Assembly: GCF_000142905.1 (NCBI RefSeq)
Contig: NW_013657627.1
Location: 232,090-295,997 of the forward strand
From: Thecamonas trahens ATCC 50062
Taxonomy: Eukaryota > Apusozoa > Apusomonadida > Apusomonadidae
Direction of reading: 5' to 3'
Length of the DNA stretch: 63,908 nt
The position numbers and the translations under genes were made by a program. Positions within the stretch are counted from its first letter, which is position 1; the number at the start of each line of letters is the position of its first letter. The notes beneath the pieces are model-generated. The model did no database searches. It was not told where the DNA came from and saw nothing but the letters and a program-made list of their open reading frames with translations. This document shows, piece by piece, positions 29,601 through 41,021 of this stretch.

Positions 29601-31547
29601 GAAGCATCGCATGGCCTTGTCGGGGTTGGACGGCGCGTAGAACCGCCCAAGGTGGTGAAAAGCGTCGGCTGAGCTGGCGTCCAGTCGTGCTGCCTTGAGC
29701 AGCGCAGTCTGTGCGTACGGCGCCTCGGTGGCAAAATCACCGCCGCGCTCGAGGTACACGATGCCTAGCCGCAGCTGCGCCGATGCGCGGCCGGGCTCAG
29801 CAGCCACGCTCGCGGCGAGCGCGTCAGAGGCTGCCGGGAGCTCACCGAGCTGGTAGTGGGACCAGCCGAGCGCCTCGAGCTCAGCCGGGCTCGGCTCGGC
29901 AATCTGTGCCAGCAGTGGGGCGGCGTCGGCAAAGTGGCCGAGAGTGTAGTGGGCCGAGGCAAGGAGTGCGAGCGCCTCGGGATGGGGCCCAGCCGCGAGC
30001 GCCGCCGTAAGCGGAGCAATGGCTGCCGCCGGCCGTGGACGAGGCCCATTGATCAGCTCGCGCGCCTGCGAGAGCTGCAGCGTGGCAAGCAGTTGCGCGG
30101 CCGGCGACCCATACGCGGCAGCAAGACGCTCGGCAGCCGTTGCCGCAGACTTGTACAGCGACGCTGCGAGGCTAGCCGACGAGACCGGCAGCCGTGACGC
30201 CACCGCAATGTACGCGTGCGGAATGCCGAGGTTGGTCAGCGCCCGGGCGAGTGGCTTGGGCAGCTCGGCAGTGTCAGCAAGCGCAGTGCAATCGTCAAGA
30301 GACGACGCAACACGGGCAGCATCGGACGCGTCGGCAGCGAGAGCAGTGGCGATACAATCGAGCGCGGCGGTGAGATCGGTGGCGTCGACAGCCTGACCGG
30401 CCGGCGGGCGAGTCGCCCACTCGTTGACGAGCGCAAGAACGTCAGCGGCGGTGAGGGACGACGCATCGATGGCACCGAGCTGGGCGGTGAGCCGCGGGAC
30501 AACCCGGCGAGCAGCGGCAGCGAGCCGCGGGAGTGGGAGCGCATCGGGTGCGGCAAGCTCAATGGCAGTGACGGCGAGCGCCTGGACAAGCTCCCACTCG
30601 GACGGGGCCAGGAGGGCGGCCGGTAACACGAGAGCGTGGTTGGCAGCGAGGAAAGCAACCAGGTTCTCGAGAACGCATGGAAGCTGTGTGGGGAGGACGG
30701 TGGCAAGAGCGGCAACCTTCTTGCGGGCCTTGGCGGCGGCGGCGCGGCGCTTGGAGGCCATGCCGACGACCATCATCGACTTCTTCTTGGTGCCTGACGA
30801 CGAGGCCGCAACAGCGGCCTCAAGCATGTCGTCGAGGCCTCCCAGGGCGTGCAGAGCCGAGACTAGCGCAAATAGCGGAGGTGCAAAGGCTGGAAGGGTA
30901 CCTCCGTCGACCATCGCAGCCTTGTCGGCGTCATCAACGTCAGCCCAGGTAGCGAGTGCGGCCTCCCACTGCCGCCGCAGTGCAAGCGAGACAGCAGCCC
31001 ATGCCGGGTACTTTGCTGGCGGAGAGTCTGGCAGCAGCGGCAGCAGAGCATCGATGACCGGATGGAGGCCATCAAAGTTAGAGGTGAGCGTATAGAGCTC
31101 AAAGAGGCCCTGCCAAGCCTGAGGCAGATCCATTTGAGCGCGTGTAGCCCTTGTATAGTACTCGACAGCCGCCGCCATCCGGGGCGATGACGAGCCAGTG
31201 GTCGAGGGCGAGGGCGAGTCGGTGGTCGAGGACGAGCCGGTGGGGGCGTCTGTCGTCGAGTCGGCGTTCGGCATGAGGACGGTATCTGCCGTGGCAAACA
31301 TATTTTTGTCATTGCTGGTGGCGGCGGCGGAGGCGGCAGAGGCGGTGGCGGCGGTGGTCGTCGTCGTCGTCGTTGTCAGCTCGCCGTCTTCCTCGGCAAG
31401 TCGCACAGTGGCCATGCCCGCAAAGACCAGAGCATGGTAGTTGGTCGGTTCGTGGGAAAGCACCTCTTCAGCTGCAGAGAGCGCACTTGGGTAGTCCTGC
31501 TGCGCAAGGGCCTTCTTGGCTGCCTTGAGCTGCTTCTTTGTCGACAT
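26643..31547 (-). CDS. SKI3: SKI3/TTC37-like TPR subunit of the Ski complex
   Basis: The protein has 1634 residues starting at the ATG at 31547, because MSTKKQLKAAKKALAQQDYP begins the N-terminal pattern of SKI3/TTC37. A further in-frame ATG 50 codons upstream would add a His/Asp-rich leader. The protein is almost entirely TPR repeats (NYHALVFAGMA, AFHHLGRFYAPSNPDKAMRC, AQLWETLAFAYWRSGKYAAA, MRAWEALGTVYGVMGAPAAA). Length and repeat content match the Ski complex scaffold that holds the SKI2 helicase and SKI8 and feeds RNA into the cytoplasmic exosome. A Thr-rich insertion and Ser/Thr/Pro patch lie at about residues 60-130. No intron or frame break is seen in 4.9 kb. Confidence 0.85.
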   Translation of the reverse strand: MSTKKQLKAAKKALAQQDYPSALSAAEEVLSHEPTNYHALVFAGMATVRLAEEDGELTTTTTTTTAATASAASAAATSNDKNMFATADTVLMPNADSTTDAPTGSSSTTDSPSPSTTGSSSPRMAAAVEYYTRATRAQMDLPQAWQGLFELYTLTSNFDGLHPVIDALLPLLPDSPPAKYPAWAAVSLALRRQWEAALATWADVDDADKAAMVDGGTLPAFAPPLFALVSALHALGGLDDMLEAAVAASSSGTKKKSMMVVGMASKRRAAAAKARKKVAALATVLPTQLPCVLENLVAFLAANHALVLPAALLAPSEWELVQALAVTAIELAAPDALPLPRLAAAARRVVPRLTAQLGAIDASSLTAADVLALVNEWATRPPAGQAVDATDLTAALDCIATALAADASDAARVASSLDDCTALADTAELPKPLARALTNLGIPHAYIAVASRLPVSSASLAASLYKSAATAAERLAAAYGSPAAQLLATLQLSQARELINGPRPRPAAAIAPLTAALAAGPHPEALALLASAHYTLGHFADAAPLLAQIAEPSPAELEALGWSHYQLGELPAASDALAASVAAEPGRASAQLRLGIVYLERGGDFATEAPYAQTALLKAARLDASSADAFHHLGRFYAPSNPDKAMRCFKKALALEPDHADAASALAAILLAADDMRAVIDLAHHTLAQRHDPKWAHRLVGLDLLAQLTHPPAATGYTPAEEEGLLLAAMPHLQRALRIDPDDAQLWETLAFAYWRSGKYAAALKVVSHLRESPGLGSDLARFIEASLCAILDMRAQAETVFASLLRDAPDFAPGLLGYASFLITAARRYTASPFAPQFAAASAALTKAADLARTAAVLVPTLVLPRKLLGDAALGLARIVKTSDATTAAAQLRRASRAYATALRAAPGTGMLWHDLAVASGVEEPLAAAAVLEPSAYTVPAARGVLLAATDTLAAQSALAEATAKAGRVPDVSVASNLAVVGALNYAAGMVDAQGVVRQLAAVQVADPESSLPWTLRAAAGIECSSVTEVHKALQAAALAGVRPREAGFYAHTLEPYPAYAASVLAAGSQYLKVAPNCAASHALVGRQRELRNEPGLALPHYMAAVAQARNVAPEVGGGLVLNAARAAVAAGAPMEALALLDALDAGTAVPGYTSVSVWPLRLRGLALYHAGRHQEAIAAYQAAYAGGRPEEQADVAVELAKVAFALDNVPVATQYLELVLSSSPQHVLAAATLAEILACTGAYEKAQAMAARLRGTGQSLEPAGYVLMANIAAAAGDARAASRFVQYALHVDPSNAGSWNALAKLWMHTELGQAGRAVRVVAVATATAAKLPASRSQALEQLSLAATARLHRGLSPTAGVRYGDVTALRAALNEAYSLATRMVRLDPESWHAWLVLATALRARAVAGCGEPLAPGRVRATLDRACQLASQSRGSQQPLALTSMALASHLLTEYVATDSCIPGLLQEGVNAASVALGVYGQESPQAAPAMVLLGRARLMLGDVAAARESLLAALRVDPQHMRAWEALGTVYGVMGAPAAAEKAFRQAMRFAQAGAGRVVPLLRAVLVHLQAGDLDAARGPLKEAVKREKKSPLVALFKGAVLLGDGQGQQAREALQTALAANAGLEAVVDGLL

Positions 31548-31883
31548 ACCCCGCGCGGTGGAGGAAGGTGGGGGTGGGGGGGTGGGGTGGGGTGGGGTGG
31601 AGAGGTGGTGGACGTGATCGTGATCATGATCGTGATCGTCGTCGTGATCACACGCCACCGTCGGCAGGTCGTTGGCGGGCAGGCTCGGGATGGACATCGA
31701 CGGAGAATCGTCAGGTTTGGCACACCGAAGAAGGCTTTACTCTCTACTACATCGGAACCGATGAGATCAAGAACATCGTGCCCGAGTGCTACATCGCCGT
31801 CATTACCCCCCTCCCCCCCTTCCCCCCCACCCGCGAACGGTGCATCCGCTTACGGCGTACAGCACCTCACTCGACGACCAACC
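31548..31883. promoter_or_regulatory. Divergent promoter between SKI3 and a small hypothetical gene
   Basis: Just upstream of SKI3 is a GGTGGGG-rich stretch (31561-31605), C-rich on the SKI3 strand. Upstream of the other gene is a C/T tract (31806-31832), C-rich on its own strand. Between them is a GATCGTGATCATGATCGTGA-type inverted repeat (31617-31652). Confidence 0.4.
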
Positions 31884-32399
31884 ATGGACTGGAGCACGGC
31901 GGAAGAGCGAATGGCAGCCGCACGTGCTGGTGGTGGCGGGGCAGAGGAGCAGCTGTTTGCGGTGGGGCTGGGCATGTTGGCGGTGGCTGGCGGAACGAAG
32001 AGGTCGAGTGGCCGAAAAAGGTCGCGAAGTGACGACTCTGTTGCAGACCGGGACGGGGACAGGGATGGGGGTGGGGGTGGGGATGGGGATGGCGGTAACC
32101 CACATGTGGATGAGTATCCATGGGAGTGTTTTGATCCACGTCGTGTGGAAGAGATCGATGACTCGGTGTTAGGGAAGGGGCTGGCGCTGGCCGTCCCCTC
32201 GCCGGAGGTGGCTGCATCGGGCCTTGCGCTCGAGTCGGTCTCGGTCATCATCAACAAGAATGGCAGTGGCCTTGGTCACGTCGTCCCCAATCCCATGGCA
32301 ACCGCTCAGCCGCTGGTCATCGAACGTGAATGGTCCAGAAACGACTTGTTTCCGCCCATCGATGTTGTGTTTGATGCCCATGCCGCTGCCACGCCTTAG
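31884..32399 (+). CDS. Small hypothetical protein, possibly nuclear
   Basis: The protein has 171 residues. The start ATG at 31884 sits in ACCATGG context 50 bp after a C-rich tract. It has a basic nuclear-localisation-like cluster (KRSSGRKRSRSDD), an Asp/Gly run, then a non-repetitive C-terminal half (DEYPWECFDPRRVEEIDDS, VSVIINKNGSGLGHVVPNP, WSRNDLFPPIDVVFD) with ordinary composition. I do not recognise a family. The well-mixed C-terminal half, the promoter-like leader and the divergent position with SKI3 support a real gene. Confidence 0.5.
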   Translation: MDWSTAEERMAAARAGGGGAEEQLFAVGLGMLAVAGGTKRSSGRKRSRSDDSVADRDGDRDGGGGGDGDGGNPHVDEYPWECFDPRRVEEIDDSVLGKGLALAVPSPEVAASGLALESVSVIINKNGSGLGHVVPNPMATAQPLVIEREWSRNDLFPPIDVVFDAHAAATP

Positions 32400-33245
32400 C
32401 CCACCCACAACCTCAGCCCACATCGCCTGCCGCGAGACCTTGTTGCGGCACAACTATGACCCTCATGCATCTGACGCTGACTCGGACAGGGAAGGGGGGG
32501 GGGGGGGGGGGTTAGCTGACCGAGCCGCTGCCTCATCACCGCAGCTAGGCCCGACGTGTAGACGCTCTCTGCAGCGTGACCTGACCGAGAATGGCCAACT
32601 GATGGCCTGCGCCATGTGACCGACACCGCCCAACATCAAACACAACCGAGTCCAGCTCCAGCTCGGGCACTCTTCCGCATCACAAAGGGGAGCAAGCTTG
32701 CAATCACCCCCATAGCTCGTACATCATCGCCATGGTTCTGGCAACGATTGTTTGCTCAGGGATGGATAACGATGACAAGCATTGCCAACCAATTTGAGCT
32801 GCCGTGCTCGAACAGTCAGCCACATCGGTGGGCGGCAGCCAAGCACAAGCCACCCTCCCCACCCCCTTCGACCCCACACCACATCACTCCTCTCCTCTCC
32901 CCCCCCATCCCTTCCCTCCAGAAGAACACATTGTTACTTTCTGTTTGGGTTGTGGTGGTTACTAGCTCTGTGACGGTCTCTACGTGAGAGCTACGAGTTG
33001 GTGGGAAGCGTCTTTGTTGCGCGAACGCGTTGCGAACAAGCGAACGCAACGAGCGAAGAAGCAACAATTGAAGGGAACGAAGGGAGCGAACGAACAAACG
33101 AACGAACGAACGATTGAGCTGACGGCAGACCATCCCGACGCAACGCATACGTACACGTGGCCAACGCTGACCGAGTGTTACTGGCGCATCACGAGTACCG
33201 ATGGTCATGATGGTGTCTGAAAGCGAAGACTGTGTGACCTCTCGT
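32400..33245. other. Intergenic region with G and C runs
   Basis: No gene is supported. It holds a G run of about 18 (near 32496-32511), a CT-rich tract with C8 near 32885-32920 and an AACG tetranucleotide repeat near 33085-33112. Confidence 0.5.
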
Positions 33246-36200
33246 ATGGCTCTCGGAAAAGATGTGAAGATGCGCAAAGTGGTGCTGGCGGTGGTCATGC
33301 TCGCCTTGATCTGTGGTGAGTGGTTGCTGGTGGCTGGTGATGGAACCGACATTCTGGGCGTCCAGCAGGCGCTCCGCTCCGAGACAATCATGTTCATCGA
33401 TGTGGCTGATTTTAACTCTGAAGAGATCCGGTGGTTTGGTCGCGACTCGCTGTCGATCTTCCGACCGTCCGACTCGCAGCTCGTGGCGACACTCACGTCG
33501 GGCGCTACTCCGGCGTCGTACACACCGACAGAGAACGGGGCGTATCGGCTACAGCTTAACGCAGATCAAGTCGCGGGCGATGTGTGGGACGTGACCATCC
33601 ACAACACGCTTCTGGTCATGGATGTTGGCGGGCGTCTCTGGTCGCGTCAGTGGTTCTTTGCGGCAGCGTCGTTTGCTGAGACCGACGCGACCGACGTCTC
33701 GATGTGGGCGGTCTTCCTCACCTCGCTTGGCAACAAGCTAGTGGAGACTCGGTTTGAGGGCCTCGCCGGGTTTGTGTACGAGCTTGGGGCGACGTCGAAC
33801 GGCATTGCCACAAACACGCCGGCGTACAAGTCGTCGCCGCAGGCTGGGCATGCGATCACGCCCGAGATCCCACTCTACCTCAGGCCGCCGAACCACATCC
33901 CGCTGGCAGACACGCAACCGACGATCGAGTTTGATGACGTGCTGTACGTGACGGTCGGGTGCGGCGCGTTCACGACCGAGTGCACGACGCTTGTCAGCGG
34001 GCAAGTCAACCCGCGGTTCCGTTTCTTCACCGACGCAGCGGGTGGCGCGTATCGGATTGTGTGCGATACCAACAGCGACGGTGTATTCAACATTGTCGAC
34101 GGCTCGGACACGGTGCTGAGTGGCACGACGGTGGCTGGGGCTAACGAGGTGACGTGGGACGGGACCGACTCGTCGGGAGCATCCGTGTCGAACGGGTACT
34201 ACTTGTGTGAGGTGTGGGTCTTTCTCGCGGAAATCCACTTTCCTATGGTTGACGTGGAGACCATTTACCCGGGCATGCGTATGTTCTCGTACTTTGAAGG
34301 AGTTCCGAGGCCACAAATCATGTACTGGAACGACGATGATGTGATCAACCCACCGGCGACGCCTGTCAACATGCCGAACGGCCAGCCCGGAGACACCGAT
34401 TCGGGATGTTGCGGGTTCAACTCGACGTACGACGCGACGGCGGTGGCCAATGTCAATGCTAGGGCATGGGGCAATTTTGCGTCTGGGAGCAAGGGCGACC
34501 AGGCGATCATCAACACGTTTTCGTTTGTGGAGCGATCGATATCTGTTCCACTCAACGTCTCTGTAGGTGTGTCGGACTCGTGCCCGCCTGCAGCAGTGTA
34601 TGTGCTCAACGAGGAGGTGATGGAGGGCGATACCGGGACGGTGTCGGTGATGGTCTCGCTTGTGCTCACGTCTGTGGTGTCAGCACCGGTCGACATCGAC
34701 TATGCCACGGTTGATGGCTCTGCGTCGGCGGGCAGCGACTACGTGGCAGCAGCCGGGACGGTGACGCTCGTGCCAAACACATACTGCTACTCGATCAGTG
34801 TGGACGTGAATACGGACAACGTGCTCGAGGTCGACGAGCAATTTTTCATTGACATTTCCTACAATGGTGGTGGGCCGTCGCCGGTCGAGTTCCGTCAGTC
34901 ACGGGCGGTTGTCACCATTCGCAACGACGACTCGAACTGCGGGGCCACGGCGCCTGTGCCCGTCGAGTGGCCAGGCCTCCTGCTCGAGGTCTACGACGAC
35001 GTGACCGGAACCGAGGTCTCGGATCTTACATCGTCGAACGCTTATCTGACGCACTCGCCCGGGTGTGTGGATCCCGAGCTCAACACGCTCGAGGCCAACC
35101 CTGCGTCGGGCGCCTGCGCAGCGACACTCGTCTCGTCGCTGAACTACGGGGTGGAGGCATCGGGCTGGCTGCGGGTGGGGCAGACCGACACGTACACGTT
35201 TGTAGTGGCGGGTGACAACTCTGTCGAGCTGTGGCTCGGGCCGGACGAGGCGTCGCTGGCGCGGGTTGCATTCAACATCCTGCCCAACGCCGACGAGAAC
35301 TCGTACAATGACGCACCGCCGCAGACAAGCAGCCCGATGGCGCTTGCCGCCAACGAGCTGCTCTTTATCCGGGTGCTATTTAAGGAGGGCGATGAAGAGA
35401 ACCCTTCGGATGACTTTTTCTCTGTGGCTTGGTACGGGACAACCGTCTCGACCAATGTGGCAGTTGTTGGCAACGGCGGCTTCTACTCGGAGATGCTCTT
35501 CCACAACAACACGATCGACGTTGAGTTTGAGAGCGACGACACGTGCTGTACGTCGAGGATTGTGGAGACCGAGGTCCGCGCAGTGCGAACGGAGGCTGAC
35601 CCTTGCTCTGGCCAGCTCTTTGGCAACGTGACGAACATGATTGACCTCTCACCGCGAGCCGTGAGCGTGAACGTGGACTTTGAACCCGACGAAGTGCACG
35701 AGCTCGAGTATGTGCGCGACGACCTGTTTGCCGACATTGGAGCTGTAGATGTGACTGGACAGGTGTTTGCTGGGCGTGTGCGGCACCCGCTGACGACCAA
35801 GTCGCGGATTGCATCCGGCAACGACAACGCATTTGAGCGTGCGGGAGACGGAAGGGTGTGGAACTCGTGGGGGACGCTCCCGATCGGGACGTGGACGCTG
35901 GCGACCACGTTCGACAGCATCGGCGTCCCGCAAGGCGCAACAATCACGCGGGCGTACATCGAGGTGGAGGGTGACAACGGGGGCGGACAAGACACGGGTA
36001 CCGGGGTGGATGTTCCAATCTGGGGCCATGCCGTCGACAGTGGCAGCTCGATTCCGGAGACTGACTTTTACATTACGAGTCTCCCGCAAACGAGTGCGAC
36101 CGTGACGTGGACCGAAGTGCCAGAGTTTGTGACGAACGCGCGGTATCAGAGTGTGGACATTGCGCCGATTGTGCAAGAGCTTGTCTCGCGGAGCGGATGG

Positions 36201-39200
36201 CGCGGCGGTAACTCTATGACGATTGTGTTTGGGCTCTCGACTGGGACGTCCAACATCCGACTGGTTGAGTCTGTGAACGGAGACGCGTCTGCAGCGCCGA
36301 CGCTTGTGATCGAATACCACACGGGGTTCGGCACATCTGCGAACACGGGCGCGGTGTACCTTGGTGACTACTCGGACACAGCGGTGGGGACGGTCAACTC
36401 GCTCTCTGGTGGCTTCCGGCTCAACTTTGTGCTTGCAGCCGCCGGCAGCTACACGTTCTCTGTGCGGCACTCTGTGGTGGCGAACCGGCTCGATGCCGGC
36501 AGCGAGCGTGTCAGCGCACTGCTCCGGGTCAACAACGTGTACTTTGGAAACGGCGTTGGCACGGAAGGAGTGCAGGTGCTCGAAGAGTTGACGGCGTCTG
36601 GAGTGTCCACGCCGACGACGTCGAGCTTTACGCTCTCGCTCCCAGCCGGGGCGAGCGAGATTGTGTTTGGTGGGTATCTCTCGCGGCGAAGCGGGGTGCG
36701 CGACTACGCAGCTGTGTTCTTTGATGATATGGTGCTGAGTACGACCGATTTTGTCAGCTCGTGCTCAACGGCCAATCTTGAGTACAGCTACGAGTGGTGG
36801 GCACCATCATGCTCACTTACCGCGCCGTGCTCCACGACGCAGCTCTCTTCTGGCCTGTGTGATCCGGAGATCCGGCTGTTTGCGCAGAACGAGGTCTGCT
36901 GTCTCGAAGTCAACGTGGCTCTACCCAAGGAGATTCCCCCTCTCAGCTTTAACGTCAGTGATGTGGCCGCGAGCGAGCCGAGCTCGGGCTTTGTCGACTA
37001 TATCGTGGCGCTCTCGCTTGGATTCGACGCCGAGATCGAAATCGTGGCCGTGCTCGAGACAGTCAATGGGACAGCTCTGTCTGGATTTGACTTTGCGCTT
37101 GTGACCCCAACTGTGGTGTTCCCCGTGGGGACCGAGACGGCCAATGCAGTTGTGCGTGTTTATCAGGATGGCGTGTACGAGGGTCACGCAGAGTCAGCGC
37201 CACCCGAGACGTTTGTCGTCCGGGTGGCGAGCATAACGGATGGGGTGACAGTTGCGGGTGTGACTCTCACAACCGTGAGCATTACCGATACCACACCACC
37301 ACCAGCACCTCCGCCGCCGCCGAGCCCGCCCCCACCGAGTCCACCACCGCCGCCGAGTCCGCCGCCGCCGAGTCCTCCTCCGCCTAGTCCTCCTCCTCCG
37401 CCGCCTAGCCCCCCACCGCCGCCGCCGAGTCCTCCTCCTCCGAGTCCTCCGCCGCCGCCGAGTCCTCCTCCCCCGAGTCTGCCTNNNNNNNNNNNNNNNN
37501 NNNNNNNNNNNNNNNNNNNNNNNNNNNNNNNNNNNNNNNNNNNNNNNNNNNNNNNNNNNNNNNNNNNNNNNNNNNNNNNNNNNNACCGCCGCCACCGAGT
37601 CTGCCTCCTCCGAGCCCCCCACCGCCGCCACCGAGTCTGCCTCCTCCGAGTCCTCCTCCGCCGCCGCCGAGTCCGCCTCCGCCGCCGAGTCCGCCTCCTC
37701 CGAGTCCGCCTCCGCCACCGCCGAGCCCGCCTCCTCCGAGTCCGGCTCCGCCGCCACCGAGTCCGCCTCCTCCGAGTCCGCCTCCGCCGCCACCGAGTCC
37801 GCCTCCTCCGAGTCCGCCTCCGCCTCCGCCGAGTCCGCCTCCTCCGAGCCCGCCTCCGCCGCCACCGAGCCCTCCTCCTCCGAGCCCGCCTCCGCCGCCA
37901 CCGAGCCCTCCTCCTCCGAGTCCGCCTCCACCGCCGCCGAGTCCTCCTCCTCCGAGTCCGCCTCCACCACCACCGCCGCCGAGCCCGCCTCCTCCGAGTC
38001 CGCCGCCTCCGCCGCCGAGCCCTCCTCCACCAAGTCCGCTACCACCGCCACCAAGCCCGCCGCTGCCGCCCCCGAGTCCACCACCGCTATCCCCACCGGT
38101 GGTTGTTATGGCCTCGGCCGCTGTCATGGCTTCCGAGCCGACGTCGGGCTCGGCGCTCGTTCCGGTTACCATCTTCCTCTCGGCCCCGTCGCCATCTGCC
38201 ATATCTGTCACCCTCACAACCTCGGTTCCGCCAGGCTCTCTGGCTACAAGCAATGTTGATTTTGACCTCGTCTCGTCGCCCATCGTTATCCCGGCCGGTG
38301 CCACCTCGGTTGTCTTCAACGCCGTCGTCCACGCTGATGCCTGGTACGACGGTGGCGAGACGTTTGCCGTCACGATCACCAGCATCGCTGGCTCGGCCGT
38401 CATCGGTCCCGTGGCCGCTACCGTGGTCACCATTGACGACTCGGGCCCGCCGCCCACCCTGCAAGCTCGTGCCCCTGCGGCGTCGCCCACCTCTGCCTTG
38501 GTCCTTACTACCGCTGAAGGCGATCGTGGCAATACGACGCTTATTGGCTTCGAGCTGGTAGTCTCACGCCCATCGGAGCACGCGACACCCATCATCATTA
38601 CTTCACGCGATGTCGCCTTCCCGGCCACGCGCGACGTCGACTTTCGCCTGTTGGACGCTGCCTCGGGTGCCGGTCTCTCGTCCATCCCGCCCGCCGCCGT
38701 CTCCCACAACGTCACCGTGGCGGTCATCGGCGACTTGGACTACGAGACAGACGAACTTGTCGCCATCAGCTTTGCGACCCTCCCGCTGCCTGCGCCTCCG
38801 TCGCTCAACGTCACACTCACCATCATCAATGATGACACCCGCCCGGTCTTGTCGTGGGCTGCCCGTGAGGTCGCGGTCGCTGAGGGGTCTGATCCGGCCA
38901 GCCTGCGCGGCTCCGTCGCCAATCTCACACTTGTCCTCTCGGCGCCCTCGTACGAGCATGTAAGCGTCGGCGTCGGCGTCGTCCTCGGTCGTGACGGCGA
39001 CCCCGCCGTCGCCTCTGTTTCCGACATCTTCGGCCTGGCCATCAGTCCACTCGGCACGCCTCTCCTCACCCATGCCTTCTCCTTTTATCCGGGTACCACC
39101 CAGGTTGCCGTCCAGCTCTTTGTGGTCGGCGACGTCGAGGTCGAGGACGATGAAGTCGTCAGCATCGAGATTCGCCCGGCCTCGATAACCAACGCTCTGC

Positions 39201-40994
39201 TCGACGACGACGCCCGCTGGTGCGCCGTCACCATCGTCAACGACGATGAAGACTCTCAGCTCTCCGTTGACGGCATCCAGCGCCGCGTCGGTAACTGGTG
39301 GTGGATCTTTGTCCTCGCCATGATCCTGCTCGCCCTCTGCTGCTGCTGCTGTCTTTTCTTCCTCTGCTGCCTCCGAGAGGCTGTTGATGACGAAGTCTTT
39401 ATCGTTGACGCCAAGCGCTCGTCGACCTCCGAGTCCTCTTCCGCGTCCTCGACTTCTTCTGCGCTAGACTCGTCTACCGCGCCTTCGTCCGAAAGTGGCG
39501 GTACTGCTATGCCAGCAGCGCTCCCGCCGCTGCCCATCGCGCCGCTCCCACAGCTTTCGACCCTCCCGGCTTCGTTTGCCGAACAAATCAAGCTGCCGAC
39601 GCCTGCCGTGATGCAGGGCAAGCAGACTGTAGTCAGTGGCCCAAGCGCCGAAGAGCCATCCCGCCGCCCCCGTCGTCTGGGCGCACCTCGCGCTTGTCGT
39701 CAGCCTCGTCACGAAAGGCTTCGCTCCGCCTGCCCTCCCTCCCAGGCATGCCGCCGCTGCCAGACAGTGTCACCGCGCTCGACCCAGCACCCAGCACGAT
39801 AACCGCCAAGCTGATTGCTCAGGCCAAGACGCGCAACCAGCTGCCGCCCATCCCTGGCCTGTCCGCTGTTGACACGCCGCACGACGTCTCGGTCGTCTCG
39901 ACCTCGGCCTTTGAGGCCGACGCAGGAGCCCCATCGGCGTCGTCGTCGGTGATTGGCTCGGTCTCATTCGGTTCCGAGGCGGACATGCGGTCGGCCGCCG
40001 CCCTGCGCGCCGCTAACCTCTCGCTCGACTCGCTGCTCTCTGGCGACGCCGACGACGCCGATGGCAGTAGCTCGATCTCCATCTCGTCGCCAGACTCGCC
40101 AGCTTCCCCCGGTCGGCCTTGCCTGACGCCGCAGGCTTCTCGTCGGCCTCGTCGGCGCCGTCATTGGCGGCGTCTTCCTCGTCCGCATCTGCCCGCCGTT
40201 CACCCGGCCGCCGCCGCTCCATCGGCCGTCGCAACAGCATCACACAGCGCTCGACGCGCACTGGCCGCTCGATAGACCTTGGGCCTAAGCGGAGCAAGGC
40301 GTCGGTCGCTGGCCGCAAGGCGCTGCCGCCCATGCCGCCTGCGCCCGCAGCGTCGCAAACCACCATCCTCGACGCCACCCACAACGCCACCGTAGTCGAG
40401 ACCGAATCGAACTCGAGTGGAGAGTCTTCGTCGCTCAAGGACAGTGCTTCCGACGACGACCTCGCTCTGCCGTCGTGCTCTGACTCGGACGGCCCCGCGC
40501 CGGTCAAGTCGGGCGTCGACGTGACGCTCGAGTCGTTGTCCAAGCTGCTCGACTCACCGTCGTCGGAGATCCTCAGTCGCTCGCCTGCCCGCTCGCCCAT
40601 GCATCGCGAGGTGCTCCGGGCACGGGCATCACGGCTTGCGGCTGGGCTTTCGCTGCCGAGTCCTAAGGGCGGCACCAAGCCGAAGCCAATTCTCCCGCCC
40701 ATGCCCTCGCTGCCCGGAAGCGCCCAGTCCTCACCAGTGCTTGCCCTCGAGGCCACACTTGCCAGTGGCAACGATGGTGGCGAAGCCTCTGATGCCGGCG
40801 CCCCGTCGTTGCCCGACTCGCCGAGCCGACGTCGCGGCGGCAACAGACTCGCGGCCTCGGGCTCGACCGAGGTCACCCAGCTCGGGCTCGGGATCTCCGG
40901 CCCTCGCCGCGGCCGTCCCTCGCTTACCATGCCGCCCCTGGCAGGCGCCGGCGGCTCTTCGCCGATCCTGCCGTCAACGGACAACAGACAGTAG
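33246..40994 (+). CDS. Giant Calx-beta surface protein with PPSPP stalk and single TM (gapped, two frame breaks)
   Basis: Start ATG 33246 gives a signal peptide (VKMRKVVLAVVMLALICG). The ectodomain has: a FlgD/Ig-like part (WDGTDSSGASVSNGYYLCEV); a Calx-beta domain (YATVDGSASAGSDYVAAAGT); a PA14-like segment (WLRVGQTDTYTFVVAGDNS); a lectin- or jelly-roll-like region; and another Calx-beta domain (VLETVNGTALSGFDF). A PPSPPPP stalk interrupted by 100 N follows, then three more Calx-beta-like domains. One TM (WWWIFVLAMILLALCCCCC) is rich in Cys, likely palmitoylated, followed by about 550 disordered Ser/Pro-rich cytosolic residues. Calx-beta domains bind Ca2+ and occur in adhesion proteins such as integrin beta-4. 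Frame is lost in C5 runs at 39667-39671 and 40106-40110; one added C each restores SSASSRKASLRLPSLPG and DAAGFSSAS. Total length is unknown because of the gap. Confidence 0.8.
37300..38095 (+). repeat. PPSPPPP-coding repeat array flanking the assembly gap
   Basis: CCGCCGAGTCC-type units encode a hydroxyproline-rich-like PPSPPP rod, as in algal cell-wall proteins. Frame analysis on both sides of the gap keeps the same PPSPP coding sense. Confidence 0.9.
37485..37584. other. Assembly gap of 100 N
   Basis: Exactly 100 N lie inside the proline-coding repeat. The round length suggests a placeholder for an unknown distance, caused by the repeat. Confidence 0.97.
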
Positions 40995-41021
40995 CTGACG
41001 TTTATTTGTGTAGCCGAAGCA

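Noticed and set aside
37485-37584. Frame change across the N gap as a real frameshift
   Set aside because: The gap length is arbitrary and both sides read as PPSPP, so no inference about frame is possible.
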